Source: Acidimicrobiia bacterium
GTDB lineage: Bacteria; Actinomycetota; Acidimicrobiia; Acidimicrobiales; AC-14
Direction: 5' to 3'
Length of the DNA stretch: 32,476 bases
Assembly (NCBI GenBank): GCA_023265025.1
Contig: JAHFUP010000061.1
Location: 1 to 32,476, forward strand
In this document: positions 23,374 to 31,314 of the stretch, in pieces
How the letters are laid out: every line of letters starts with the position of its first letter
Numbering within the stretch: position 1 is the first letter of the stretch
The notes under the pieces: model-generated
Told to the model about the DNA's origin: nothing
The model's database searches: none
The model's input: only the letters and a program-made list of their open reading frames with translations
Translations under genes and position numbers: made by a program

Positions 23374-24780
23374 TCAGCGGGACCGCATTCGTCGCCGCTT
23401 GGCCCGGTCGCCGGGCAGGGGCTCAGCTCGGGGCAGCGGCGGGCGCTTCGCCGGCAGGCTCACCGCCGGCGCACCGTCGTCGGCCGTCCTTCTCGGGGCC
23501 GGTACCGTCACCTTGCGCACCCGGGGCGGCTGCGGTTCCTGGCCGGGCGGGGGCAGCGGCCGGGGCTGGAACGCCCGTCCCTCAACCGGTTCCGGCGGTC
23601 GGCGCGACCGCGCCGGCTCGGGTGCGACCGGCCGGCGGGGCTCGGTGGGTTGGGCGCCGTTGCCGGCGCCGGCCCGTGTCGGCCGGCGGACCGCCGCCGC
23701 CCACGGCGCCCGGTCCGCGGTCGCCATGCTGGCCGCCACCCGCGCCGTCGAGACCCGGGCCACGGCCATGCGCACCCCGCCGGAGCCGGCAGTTGGGCCG
23801 ACGTCGGGTGCCGGTGCCGCCTTGGCCGGCCGGCGCTTGACCGGGGCGGCGCGGGTCGCCCCCTTCGTCGCCGCCTTCGGGGCCGGCGCCTTCGCCGTGC
23901 CCGACTTGACCGCCTTCGTCGTCGCCGCCCTGGTCGCGGCCGGGCGTCGGGCCGCAGCTCGGCTCTTGGGCACCGGCGCCACAGGGGCCGGGAGCGCGGC
24001 GGCCGACCGCTTGGCCCGCGCCACCGCCTGGGCCATGGGCTCCGGCCTGGCCGGCGCCGGCCGGGCCCGCCGGCGCGGCGCCACGACCGGTTCGTCGCCG
24101 TTTGGAAGGTCCTCGGGCTCGGCCGCCGCCCACCGGTCCGGGCCGACGTAGCCGAGGTCGGAGGCGTGGCGGTTACGGGCCCGCAGCCGGCCGGCGGGAA
24201 CGTCGATCTCCCACTGCGCCTCCTGGTCCTTGCCCCGGGCCCGGTACCGGAAGCGGACCATCCACACCGCATCGTGGATCTGGAACGCGCTCCAGCCGGC
24301 GTGAGCCATGTCGTCGGGCAGGAAGACGCCCCGGTCGGAGAGGTTCTGCAGGACGGATGCACCCAGCGGCTCGGTGGAGTCGCCGAGGCGCGGCTTGGCG
24401 TAGACGAGGGCCCGGGCCAGCTCCACGACCTGGGCCTGCTCGGCCGCGATAGGCACCGCGAACCGCGACACCCACTCGGTGTCGACGCCCGCCTCGGCCG
24501 CCACCTCCTCGATCGACCGACCGGAGCGCAGCCGCGCCTGCATCTCGCGGGGCGTCAGCGCGCTTTCGCTCCGGCGCCGCTTCGGCACGGCGGCGACATC
24601 GGCGACGGCCACCGCCGCTTCGGCCCGGGCCCCGTTCGCCTGGTCGCCCGCCTGGACGATCGCAGCCAGGAGCTTCTCGTCGAGGGGCACGATGAAGCCA
24701 CCGGACTTCGAGCCCTTTCGCGCCGTGAAGATCAAACCGTCGCGGTCTGTCGTCAACCCGACGAGGTGGAGCTTTCGCAA
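23374..24780 (-). CDS. sepH: SepH-like septation protein
   Basis: A 468-residue protein. The N-terminal domain (about 1-170, DUF3071) begins RKLHLVGLTTDRDGLIFTA and carries an HTH-like region TPREMQARLRSGRSIEEVAA, EAGVDTEWVSRFAVP. A conserved second part is QIHDAVWMVRFRYRARGKDQ, EAQWEIDVPAGRLRARNRHA. From about residue 235 the protein is a low-complexity, Ala/Pro/Arg/Lys-rich tail, as in SepH. SepH binds FtsZ and promotes Z-ring assembly in Streptomyces and mycobacteria. The start is TTG at 24780; no better start lies upstream. It heads the minus-strand run to pimB, so cell division and lipoglycan synthesis genes are together. Confidence 0.88.
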   Translation of the reverse strand: MRKLHLVGLTTDRDGLIFTARKGSKSGGFIVPLDEKLLAAIVQAGDQANGARAEAAVAVADVAAVPKRRRSESALTPREMQARLRSGRSIEEVAAEAGVDTEWVSRFAVPIAAEQAQVVELARALVYAKPRLGDSTEPLGASVLQNLSDRGVFLPDDMAHAGWSAFQIHDAVWMVRFRYRARGKDQEAQWEIDVPAGRLRARNRHASDLGYVGPDRWAAAEPEDLPNGDEPVVAPRRRARPAPARPEPMAQAVARAKRSAAALPAPVAPVPKSRAAARRPAATRAATTKAVKSGTAKAPAPKAATKGATRAAPVKRRPAKAAPAPDVGPTAGSGGVRMAVARVSTARVAASMATADRAPWAAAVRRPTRAGAGNGAQPTEPRRPVAPEPARSRRPPEPVEGRAFQPRPLPPPGQEPQPPRVRKVTVPAPRRTADDGAPAVSLPAKRPPLPRAEPLPGDRAKRRRMRSR

Positions 24781-24870
24781 GCAATGCTCCCGATGGCCAG
24801 CGGCCCGAAGACCGGGCCATTTCGTGCGGACCGTACCATTCTGCCCGTCCGCCGTTGGGTGATCCCCACA
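24781..24870. other. intergenic space, no gene
   Basis: Ninety bases between the Cys-rich gene's stop and the sepH start, both on the minus strand. I see no clear hairpin, no -10 at a leaderless distance from the TTG, and no conserved motif; the sepH promoter is probably here but cannot be placed. Confidence 0.4.
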
Positions 24871-25062
24871 TCAGAACGCGGCTCTGACCCGCCGGCGCAG
24901 CGGCGGGACCAGCCCAGCCTCCCCGAGCAGGCGGACCGCTCGGGCCTCGGCCACGTCGATCACCACCACCTCTCCGGGCTCACACCCGCAGATGAAGGTG
25001 ACCACACAGTCCTCGCACGCCGGGGTGTCCTGCATCACGCAGTCGTCACAGGAGATTTCCAC
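24871..25062 (-). CDS. small Cys-rich protein, putative metal binding (63 aa)
   Basis: The first 30 residues hold six cysteines as C-x2-C, C-x2-C and C-x-C: ISCDDCVMQD, ACEDCVVTFICGCEPGE. The rest, VVVIDVAEARAVRLLGEAGL then VPPLRRR, is a strand and a helix conserved in the same order in related actinobacterial proteins as I recall them. The Cys pattern suits zinc or an Fe-S cluster, but no enzyme motif is present. The function is unknown. GTG 25062 follows a TAGGTT -10 by 7 bases, again a leaderless layout. It lies between sepH and the divergent SDR gene. Confidence 0.82.
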   Translation of the reverse strand: MEISCDDCVMQDTPACEDCVVTFICGCEPGEVVVIDVAEARAVRLLGEAGLVPPLRRRVRAAF

Positions 25063-25112
25063 ACCCGTGAACCTACCGAGGGGGTGAGACAGGAACCCCG
25101 TAGCATCGCTCC
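25063..25112. promoter_or_regulatory. 50-base divergent intergenic region with two leaderless promoters
   Basis: On the minus strand TAGGTT (25070-25075) is 7 bases before GTG 25062. On the plus strand TAGCAT (25101-25106) is 6 bases before ATG 25113. Neither gene has a Shine-Dalgarno. The two promoters share about 25 bases of DNA between the -10 elements, so polymerase binding at both may compete. Confidence 0.55.
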
Positions 25113-25895
25113 ATGGCTCGCTGGCCCGTCGCCCTGGTCACCGGAGCCTCCAGCGGGATCGGCCGGGCCATCGCCGTCCGGCTGGCCGCCGACGGTTCGG
25201 ACCTCGTGGTCGTCGCCCGGCGCAAGGACCGCCTCGAGGCCCTGGCCGAGGAGCTGCACAACAGGCACGGCGTCGACGTCGAGGTCCTCGTGGCCGACGT
25301 CACCGTCCCCGAGCAGCTCGCCGCCGTCGAGGACCGGCTGCGCACCGGCGAGCCGGCGGTCGACCTCCTGGTCAACAACGCCGGCGCCGGCGGCCAGGGC
25401 CCGTTCGCCGAGCAGGACCTCGACCACCACGACAACCTGGTCCGGCTGAACGTGCTGGCGCCGGTGCGGCTCACCCATGCCGCCCTGGAGCGGATGCTGC
25501 CCCGGGGCCACGGCGGGATCCTCAACGTGTCGTCGATCGCCGGCCTCCAACCGCTTCCGAACGTCGCCACCTACGCGGCGACCAAGGCGTACCTCTCCAG
25601 CTTCAGCCACGCCCTGCACGAGGAGGTCCGCCACCGGGGCGTCAGTGTGACCGCGCTGCTCCCCGGCTTCACCCGCACGGAGTTCCACGAGGCCGGCGGC
25701 ATCAACCGCACCGTCGTCCCGGGTCCGTTGTGGATGAAGTCCGACGTGGTCGCGAAGGCCGGCCTCCGCGCGGTGGCGCGCGGACGGGCCCAGTGCGTCC
25801 CGGGCCCCGTGTACCGGGTGGCGGCGGCCATCTCCGGCGTCACACCGTGGGCGCTCAGCCGGCGGGTGCTGGGCGCCGTGCTGGGCACCCCGTGA
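25113..25895 (+). CDS. short-chain dehydrogenase/reductase (classical SDR)
   Basis: A 260-residue NAD(P)-dependent oxidoreductase. The Rossmann motif is TGASSGIG (10-17), with RRKDR after strand two suggesting NADP preference. NNAG, the catalytic Ser near 141 in NVSSIAG, and Tyr154-x3-Lys158 in YAATKAY complete the site. The C-terminal GVSVTALLPGFTRTEFHEAG is typical of the DltE-like SDR group. The substrate is unknown. It is co-transcribed and overlaps with the GNAT gene downstream (GTGA), starting from a leaderless promoter. Confidence 0.94.
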   Translation: MARWPVALVTGASSGIGRAIAVRLAADGSDLVVVARRKDRLEALAEELHNRHGVDVEVLVADVTVPEQLAAVEDRLRTGEPAVDLLVNNAGAGGQGPFAEQDLDHHDNLVRLNVLAPVRLTHAALERMLPRGHGGILNVSSIAGLQPLPNVATYAATKAYLSSFSHALHEEVRHRGVSVTALLPGFTRTEFHEAGGINRTVVPGPLWMKSDVVAKAGLRAVARGRAQCVPGPVYRVAAAISGVTPWALSRRVLGAVLGTP

Positions 25896-26413
25896 CCGCC
25901 AGGGTCGGGGTCCGCCGTGCCCGCCCCGAGGACGTCGACGCCATCGTCGACCTGTTCGTCGCCGTGGTCGACGAGGGCCGGTGGCTCGGGACGCAGCCTC
26001 CCATCGACCGCGACGCCCGACGGGCGCAGTTCGTGGAGGCCATCGAGGCGCCGGCGGGGATCGCCTCGCTCGTCGCCCTTGTCGACGACGGGCTCGTCGG
26101 CCACGCCCACGTCGACATGACGCCGTACAACGTCGCCGGCCTCGGGATGATGGTCGACGCCCGCTGGCGCGGCCTCGGCGTCGGCGGCGCACTGGTCCGT
26201 GGAGCCATCGACGCCGCCCGCGACATGGGCGCCCACAAGGTGGCGTTGCAGGTCTGGCCGCACAACGACGTCGCCCGCCGTCTCTACCTACGGCACGGCT
26301 TCGTCGAGGAGGGCGTCCTGCGCCGGCATTACCCAAGGCGCAACGGCGAGCTCTGGGACGCGGTCATCATGGGTCTGGTCCTCGACGAGACCTCCCCTGG
26401 TTCCGGTTTCTAA
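25892..26413 (+). CDS. GNAT N-acetyltransferase
   Basis: A 173-residue protein. VRRARPEDVDAIVDLFVAVV begins the domain, GLGMMVDARWRGLGVGGALV carries the acetyl-CoA loop (RWRGLGVG), and HKVALQVWPHNDVARRLYLR with HGFVEEGVLRRHY closes it, as in RimI/phosphinothricin-acetyltransferase-like enzymes. The target is not known. GTG 25892 is inside the SDR stop codon region (4-base overlap), so it belongs to the same operon. After the gene, GCGACC-TAC-GGTCGC (26415-26429) forms a small hairpin without a T-run. Confidence 0.92.
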   Translation: MTARVGVRRARPEDVDAIVDLFVAVVDEGRWLGTQPPIDRDARRAQFVEAIEAPAGIASLVALVDDGLVGHAHVDMTPYNVAGLGMMVDARWRGLGVGGALVRGAIDAARDMGAHKVALQVWPHNDVARRLYLRHGFVEEGVLRRHYPRRNGELWDAVIMGLVLDETSPGSGF

Positions 26414-26486
26414 GGCGACCTACGGTCGCAATTCGCCCGGGCGTATTTGGCCCGCCGCGCCCCGTATCCGGACCTTTCTTCCCGAA

Positions 26487-26903
26487 ATGGACATCGCTCA
26501 AACAGACGTTCGTGACGTTATGCTGAACCTCATCGAAGTTCGTACGGTGCTCGGGCCCCACCCCACGAGCGTGGGCGCAGCGCGCCGGTTCGTCCGCGAC
26601 GTACTCATGAGCCGCCAGGTGTCGATGAACATCGTGGACACGGTCGAACTTCTGACCAGCGAGGTGGTCACCAACGCCATCATCCACGGTGGGTCGGGCC
26701 CGCAACTGGCCGTGGAGATCGACGGGGACGTCATCCGGGTGGCGGTCCGCGACGCCAGCCCCGAGGTGCCAGTGCGGCGGCTCGGCCGGGTGGACGACGT
26801 ATCGGGGCGCGGTGTGGTGATCGTGGAGGAGCTGGCGTCGGCGTGGGGCGTCGAGCGCGAGCGCAACGGCGCCAAGCGGGTGTGGTTCGAGGTCGCCTGC
26901 TAG
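26487..26903 (+). CDS. RsbW-like serine kinase / anti-sigma ATPase
   Basis: A 138-residue HATPase_c_2 domain protein. The N box is LLTSEVVTNAIIHGGSG, the G1 box VAVRDASPEVP, and the G2-like loop DVSGRGVVIVEELASAWGVE, giving a complete GHKL ATP site without any sensor domain. Proteins of this kind phosphorylate anti-anti-sigma factors or bind sigma factors; actinobacteria have many orphans. Two starts are possible, ATG 26487 and ATG 26520 (127 aa); neither has a clear ribosome site. No STAS or sigma gene is nearby. Its stop TAG overlaps the convergent HNH gene's stop in a single CTAG. Confidence 0.88.
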   Translation: MDIAQTDVRDVMLNLIEVRTVLGPHPTSVGAARRFVRDVLMSRQVSMNIVDTVELLTSEVVTNAIIHGGSGPQLAVEIDGDVIRVAVRDASPEVPVRRLGRVDDVSGRGVVIVEELASAWGVERERNGAKRVWFEVAC

Positions 26904-27361
26904 ATCCGGAGGACCAGGAGGTATTGACCGCCACCGGCCTCGATTTCACAACGGGCGGCCATTCCCGGATGTAGCCGTGACAGGCGGTCGACCAACCACA
27001 CCGCGGCCTCCTCGGCGTCGGGACGGGTCGGGCACCTGGCCATGACCTCCCGTCCGCCTTTGCGTTCGAGGCGGTCCGCACTGGCGATGATCGGGGCGGG
27101 GTCGACCACGAAGAGGCGCTCGGGCCAGGGCACCACCGGCGCCACCGCACCCTTGCCGGTGTTGCAGCCGCGATGCGCCAGCCGCTCCTGCCCGTCATTG
27201 CCGGCGTTGGCCTTCGACTTGGCCCGCGCCTTGGACTTGGTGATGCGTTGGTCGATGCTCGGGCCGCGTCCGTCGTTCACCGACATCGTCGGATCGACCG
27301 GTTCGTCGCACAGCCAGCACCGCCATCCGTCGGCATCGCCAACGTCCTCGAGCCGACCCAT
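26900..27361 (-). CDS. HNH-nuclease-like protein downstream of dnaE2
   Basis: A 153-residue protein with an N-terminal zinc-type HNH layout: CWLCDEPVD (C-x2-C), then SIDQRITKSKARAKSKANAG, and RLAHRGCNTGKGAVAP (H-x2-C-N). In standard HNH enzymes the middle element is D-H; here it reads D-Q, so the first catalytic His is replaced and nuclease activity is uncertain. The C-terminal half, RLFVVDPAPIIASADRLERK then WLVDRLSRLHPGMAARCEIE, is a separate alpha/beta part I cannot name. ATG 27361 stands 10 bases after the dnaE2 stop, so it is probably expressed in the SOS response with the polymerase. It shares a CTAG stop with the convergent ATPase gene. Confidence 0.82.
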   Translation of the reverse strand: MGRLEDVGDADGWRCWLCDEPVDPTMSVNDGRGPSIDQRITKSKARAKSKANAGNDGQERLAHRGCNTGKGAVAPVVPWPERLFVVDPAPIIASADRLERKGGREVMARCPTRPDAEEAAVWLVDRLSRLHPGMAARCEIEAGGGQYLLVLRI

Positions 27362-27371
27362 GCCGCAACAA

Positions 27372-30300
27372 TTACCGGAAATCGCGGGACTTCGCCGGCG
27401 CCGCCGACAACGACAAGGCCTCGATCTTCTCGGCGATGAGGTTCGTCACCCCCTCGGCCCGCTCCAGGCGACCGCGGATCAGCAGCGCCGGCGACGACCG
27501 GGCCACCCGCCGGTACGTGGCCCACACCGCGGCGTTGCAGATCACGTTGGCCATGCCGGTCTCGTCCTCCAGGTTGATGAAGATCGTCCCGTTGGCCGTT
27601 GCCGGACGCTGGCGGTGGGTGACGACGCCGCCCACGCTCACCCGCCGGCCCGACGGCACCTGGGTCAGCCCGGCCACGCTGACCGCGCCGGCGGCGTCGA
27701 GCCGGGGCCGGGCGTACTGCACGACGTGGCTGTCGGGCGCCACGCCCGTGGCCCACAGGTCGGCGGCGGTGAGCTCGGGGTCCGTCATCGCCGGCAGCTG
27801 GGGGGCGTCGGTGCCGCACACCACCCCTTCCAACCGGGTGTCGGCCGTCTGGGCGACGGCCCCGGCGCCCCACAGCGCCTGCCGGCGCCCCAGTTCCAGA
27901 GATCCAAACGCTCCTGCCGTGGACAGGGCCTCGACCGCCGGCAGCGTCGCCCCCGTCCGCCGCACCAGGTCCTCCATGGACGCGTACGGCCGGCGCTCGG
28001 CGATCCGCTGGGCCAGGTCGTCGCCCACGTTGCGGACGTACTCGATCCCCAGGCGCACCTCGGGTGCGTCCTGCGCGCCCTCCAGCGTGGCCTTGACGTC
28101 GCTCAGGTTCACGTCGGGGCCGTGGACGGTGACGCCGTGCCGGCGGGCGTCGGCCACCAGGGTGTTGGGTGAGTAGAACCCCATGGGCTGGGCGTTGAGC
28201 AGGGCGGCGCAGAAGGCGGCCGGGTAGTGCAGCTTCATCCACGACGACGAGTAGACGAGGTAGGCGAAGCTCACCGAGTGGCTCTCGGGGAAGCCGAAGT
28301 TGGCGAAGGCGGCGAGCTTGTCGTAGATGGCGTCGGCGACCTCGCCGGTGATGCCGTTGGCGGCCATGCCCTCGTACAGCCGGCCCTTGAGCGCCTCCAT
28401 GCGCTCGGTGCTCCTCTTCGACCCCATGGCCTGCCGGAGCTGGTCGGCCTCGCCGGCGCTGAAGCCGGCGACGTCGATGGCCATCTGCATGAGCTGCTCC
28501 TGGAAGAGGGGCACGCCGAGGGTCTTGGCCAGCGACTTCTCCAGCAGCGGATGGAGGAAGGTGACCGGCTCCTGGCCGTTTCTACGTCTGATGTACGGGT
28601 GGACGGAACCGCCCTGGATCGGGCCGGGGCGGATGAGGGCGACCTCCACCACCAGGTCGTAGAAGTGCCGGGGCTTGAGCCTGGGGAGGGTGGCCATCTG
28701 GGCCCGGCTCTCGACCTGGAACACGCCGATCGAGTCGGCCTTGCACAGCATGTCGTAGACCTCTGGTTCCTGCGGGATGGTGGCCAGGTCGACGTCTGTG
28801 CCGTGGTGTTGCCTGATGAGATCGACGCCGAGGTGGAGGGCGGTGAGCATGCCCAGGCCGAGCAGGTCGATCTTGACCAGGCCGACGGCGGCGCAGTCGT
28901 CCTTGTCCCACTGCAGGACCGATCTGTTCTCCATGCGCCCCCACTCGACCGGGCACACCTCGACGATCGGGCGGTCGCAGATGACCATGCCGCCGGAGTG
29001 GATGCCGAGGTGCCGGGGGAACCCCTGGATCTGTTCCGCCAGCTCGATGACTGGGGTCGGGATGTCGTGGTCCTTGGTGTCGGACAGGCGGTAGCCGTCG
29101 GTCTGCTTCGACCAGGCGTCGAGCGCTCCTTGGGGGTGGCCGAGGGCCTTCCCCATGTCCCTGACCGCTGATTTCGGCCTGTAGGTGATGACGTTGGCCA
29201 CCTGGGCTGCGTTCTCCCGGCCGTAGCGCTCGTAGACGTACTGGATGGCCTCCTCCCGCCGGCCGTTCTCTATGTCGAGGTCGATGTCGGGCGGGCCGTC
29301 CCGCTCCGGCGACAGGAAGCGCTCGAACAGCAGCTTGAGGCCGACGGCGTCGGCGTTGGTGATGCCGAGGGCGTAACAGACCGCGCTGTTGGCCGCCGAG
29401 CCCCGGCCCTGGCAGAAGATGTCGTTGCGCCGGCAGAACTCGACGAGGTCCCAGACGATCAGGAAGTAGCCCGGAAAGCCCAGCGACTCGATCATGGCCA
29501 GCTCGTGGGTGATCTGGGCGTACGCCTCGCCCCGCCCCCCATACCGCCGCGCCGCACCACGCATCGTGAGTTCTCTGAGCCAGGACATCTCCGTATGGCC
29601 CGCGGGGACGGGGTAGTCGGGGAGGTTGGGAGCGACAAGCTTCAGGTCGAACGCGCACTGTTGACCGATGTCGGCCGCTCGCTGGACGGCACCCGGATAG
29701 CGGGCGAACCGCCGGGCCTGCTCGGCGCCGCTCCTGAGCGATGCGGTGGCGCCGGCGGGGAGCCAACCGTCGAGCTCGTCGAGCGATCGTCTCGCTCTGA
29801 CCGCAGCCATGGCGGTGGCCAGCGGACGTCTCGCTTGTGTCGCGTAGTGGACGTTGTTGGTGGCGACGATGTCGATGTTCGCTCTCGCCGCGATGGTGGC
29901 CAGGGCGTCGTTGCGCACAGAGTCGACCGGGTCGCCGTGGTCCCAGAGCTCGACGGCCACATTGTCCCGGCCGAACGCGTCGACGAGCGTGTGCAGCTCT
30001 CTGGCCGCCGCGGCCGGCCCCCGTTCGAGGAGGGCGGCGGGGACGGTGCCCTTCCGGCAGCCGGTGAGGACCTGCCAGTGGCCGTGGTTGTTCGCCAGGG
30101 TCGCGAGGTCGGTCTTGGGCACGCTCTTCTCGCCGGCGCTCATGTGGGCGCCGGTGATGGCCCTGGCCAGGTGGGCATAGCCGATGGGGTCTCGTGCTAG
30201 TACGACGAGATGGCGGCCGGCGGGGTCGGGGGCGCCGGCCTGCGAGCGTCTCGGGAGGTCGAGGGTGAGCTCGGCGCCGAAGATGGTCGGGACGTGGAGG

Positions 30301-30617
30301 GCGGCCGCCGCCTCGGCGAACCGGACGATGCCGTAGAAGCCGTCGTGGTCGGTGATGGCGAGGGCTCGTAGGCCGAGCCGGGCCGCCTCCTCCACCAGCT
30401 CCTCGGGGTGCGACGCCCCGTCCAGGAAGCTGAAGTTCGAGTGGCAGTGCAGCTCGGCGTAGGCGACGCCGGCGGTGCGTTTGGGGAGTTGCGGGGGCAG
30501 GTACTTGCCCCGCTGGTTCGACCACGCCGGGCTGTCCCCGCCGTCGGCGTTGTACGGTCGCCCCGACAGCCGGCGCTCCAGCTCCGCCCACGGCACCGGC
30601 GGGTTCGTCCACCCCAT
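27372..30617 (-). CDS. dnaE2: error-prone DNA polymerase III alpha subunit DnaE2
   Basis: A 1081-residue C-family polymerase. The PHP domain begins with YAELHCHSNFSFLDGASHPE and GLRALAITDHDGFYGIVRFA. The catalytic palm includes FCQGRGSAANSAVCYALGIT, LLFERFLSPERDGPPDIDLD with Asp444 and Asp446, then HLGIHSGGMVICDRPIVEVC and DLLGLGMLTALHLGVDLIR. The finger and thumb regions have PLFQEQLMQMAIDVAGFSAG and FANFGFPESHSVSFAYLVYS. The C-terminal OB domain (VSVGGVVTHRQRPATANGTI, FINLEDETGMANVI) matches DnaE2. DnaE2 is the mutagenic lesion-bypass polymerase used in the SOS response; its usual partners ImuA and ImuB are not in the window. ATG 30617 is 6 bases after a TACACT -10 and just below a LexA box. 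Confidence 0.96.
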   Translation of the reverse strand: MGWTNPPVPWAELERRLSGRPYNADGGDSPAWSNQRGKYLPPQLPKRTAGVAYAELHCHSNFSFLDGASHPEELVEEAARLGLRALAITDHDGFYGIVRFAEAAAALHVPTIFGAELTLDLPRRSQAGAPDPAGRHLVVLARDPIGYAHLARAITGAHMSAGEKSVPKTDLATLANNHGHWQVLTGCRKGTVPAALLERGPAAAARELHTLVDAFGRDNVAVELWDHGDPVDSVRNDALATIAARANIDIVATNNVHYATQARRPLATAMAAVRARRSLDELDGWLPAGATASLRSGAEQARRFARYPGAVQRAADIGQQCAFDLKLVAPNLPDYPVPAGHTEMSWLRELTMRGAARRYGGRGEAYAQITHELAMIESLGFPGYFLIVWDLVEFCRRNDIFCQGRGSAANSAVCYALGITNADAVGLKLLFERFLSPERDGPPDIDLDIENGRREEAIQYVYERYGRENAAQVANVITYRPKSAVRDMGKALGHPQGALDAWSKQTDGYRLSDTKDHDIPTPVIELAEQIQGFPRHLGIHSGGMVICDRPIVEVCPVEWGRMENRSVLQWDKDDCAAVGLVKIDLLGLGMLTALHLGVDLIRQHHGTDVDLATIPQEPEVYDMLCKADSIGVFQVESRAQMATLPRLKPRHFYDLVVEVALIRPGPIQGGSVHPYIRRRNGQEPVTFLHPLLEKSLAKTLGVPLFQEQLMQMAIDVAGFSAGEADQLRQAMGSKRSTERMEALKGRLYEGMAANGITGEVADAIYDKLAAFANFGFPESHSVSFAYLVYSSSWMKLHYPAAFCAALLNAQPMGFYSPNTLVADARRHGVTVHGPDVNLSDVKATLEGAQDAPEVRLGIEYVRNVGDDLAQRIAERRPYASMEDLVRRTGATLPAVEALSTAGAFGSLELGRRQALWGAGAVAQTADTRLEGVVCGTDAPQLPAMTDPELTAADLWATGVAPDSHVVQYARPRLDAAGAVSVAGLTQVPSGRRVSVGGVVTHRQRPATANGTIFINLEDETGMANVICNAAVWATYRRVARSSPALLIRGRLERAEGVTNLIAEKIEALSLSAAPAKSRDFR

Positions 30618-30623
30618 ACCGCC

Positions 30624-30645
30624 AGTGTAGACGAACACCTGTTCG
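30624..30645 (-). promoter_or_regulatory. dnaE2 promoter with LexA (SOS) box
   Basis: CGAACAGGTGTTCG (minus strand, 30632-30645) is a perfect GAAC-N4-GTTC LexA box of the Gram-positive/actinobacterial type. TACACT at 30624-30629 follows after 2 bases and stands 6 bases before ATG 30617. LexA would therefore block the polymerase site, and after DNA damage a leaderless mRNA for dnaE2 and the HNH gene would be made. No clear -35 is seen. Confidence 0.85.
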
Positions 30646-30669
30646 CCCCTTGCAGCCGGATGAAAGGGC

Positions 30670-31314
30670 ATGACATGCTGTTCGCCAGTGACGAGGCGGA
30701 CGGCGATCCCAGCAGCAGTGGCGGCCCTTGCCCTCCTCGCGTCCCCCGCCTGTTCTCGCGGTGGCGGCGAGCGGGGTTCCGCCGGCGCCGGTCCGACCGC
30801 CACCGTCGGCACCGAGCCTCCCCGCACGACAACCACCAACCCGTATGCGGTGCCGGCGGTAATCGATGTTGCCTATGTGAATAGAGTGCTGGCGGGTTTG
30901 GATTCGATTACGGGAGACGTTGTCAGACTGGTCGTAGCCTCGAAAACTATTCCTCGGGAAGGATACGACCGCCTCCGCTCCATATATGACACGGACGACT
31001 GGCTTCAGCTTCATATTGATATCTTTCAAGCCGACCTCAGAAAAGGTCTAGCTGGATATCAACCCAATCCGGGCAACGCTAAAACAACCGTTACACAACT
31101 CATCACCGTGAAGCCCGCGTGTGTATTCGCTCGCGTCAATCGGGACTTTTCTAAGGTCGGCATAAACTCAACGACCTCAGATACCCAGTGGGTGGCTCTA
31201 CGTCCACTGAAGAATGTGAGGGATCCACAGCGCTATAACCAGACGTCGTGGGCATTTGCTTACGACGGATTTACGGAGACACAGAAGCAGCCGCCGGATC
31301 CATGCGCCGACTAG
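30670..31314 (+). CDS. secreted protein or lipoprotein of unknown function
   Basis: A 214-residue protein with an N-terminal export signal: basic RR, then AIPAAVAALALLASPAC. The Cys28 is a possible lipidation site, but the preceding SPA departs from a standard lipobox. After a Gly/Thr/Pro linker the mature part (about residues 60-214) has helical YVNRVLAGLDSITGDVVRLV and DDWLQLHIDIFQADLRKGLA, then a beta-like ITVKPACVFARVNRDFSKV. I know no family. G+C content drops: lines 30901-30960 and 31021-31080 each have 30 G or C of 60, against far higher in neighbours. The 3' end overlaps the next gene's start by 13 bases, so the two are a translational pair. The start may also be GTG 30688. Confidence 0.78.
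   Translation: MTCCSPVTRRTAIPAAVAALALLASPACSRGGGERGSAGAGPTATVGTEPPRTTTTNPYAVPAVIDVAYVNRVLAGLDSITGDVVRLVVASKTIPREGYDRLRSIYDTDDWLQLHIDIFQADLRKGLAGYQPNPGNAKTTVTQLITVKPACVFARVNRDFSKVGINSTTSDTQWVALRPLKNVRDPQRYNQTSWAFAYDGFTETQKQPPDPCAD

Noticed and set aside
23650-25449. Plus-strand frame of 599 codons across sepH, the Cys-rich gene and the SDR gene
   Set aside because: It is antisense to two recognised genes and out of frame with a third, and its translation is low-complexity.
28582-31029. Minus-strand frame of 815 codons overlapping dnaE2
   Set aside because: Out-of-frame reading of the dnaE2 gene, Arg/His/Pro-rich and featureless.
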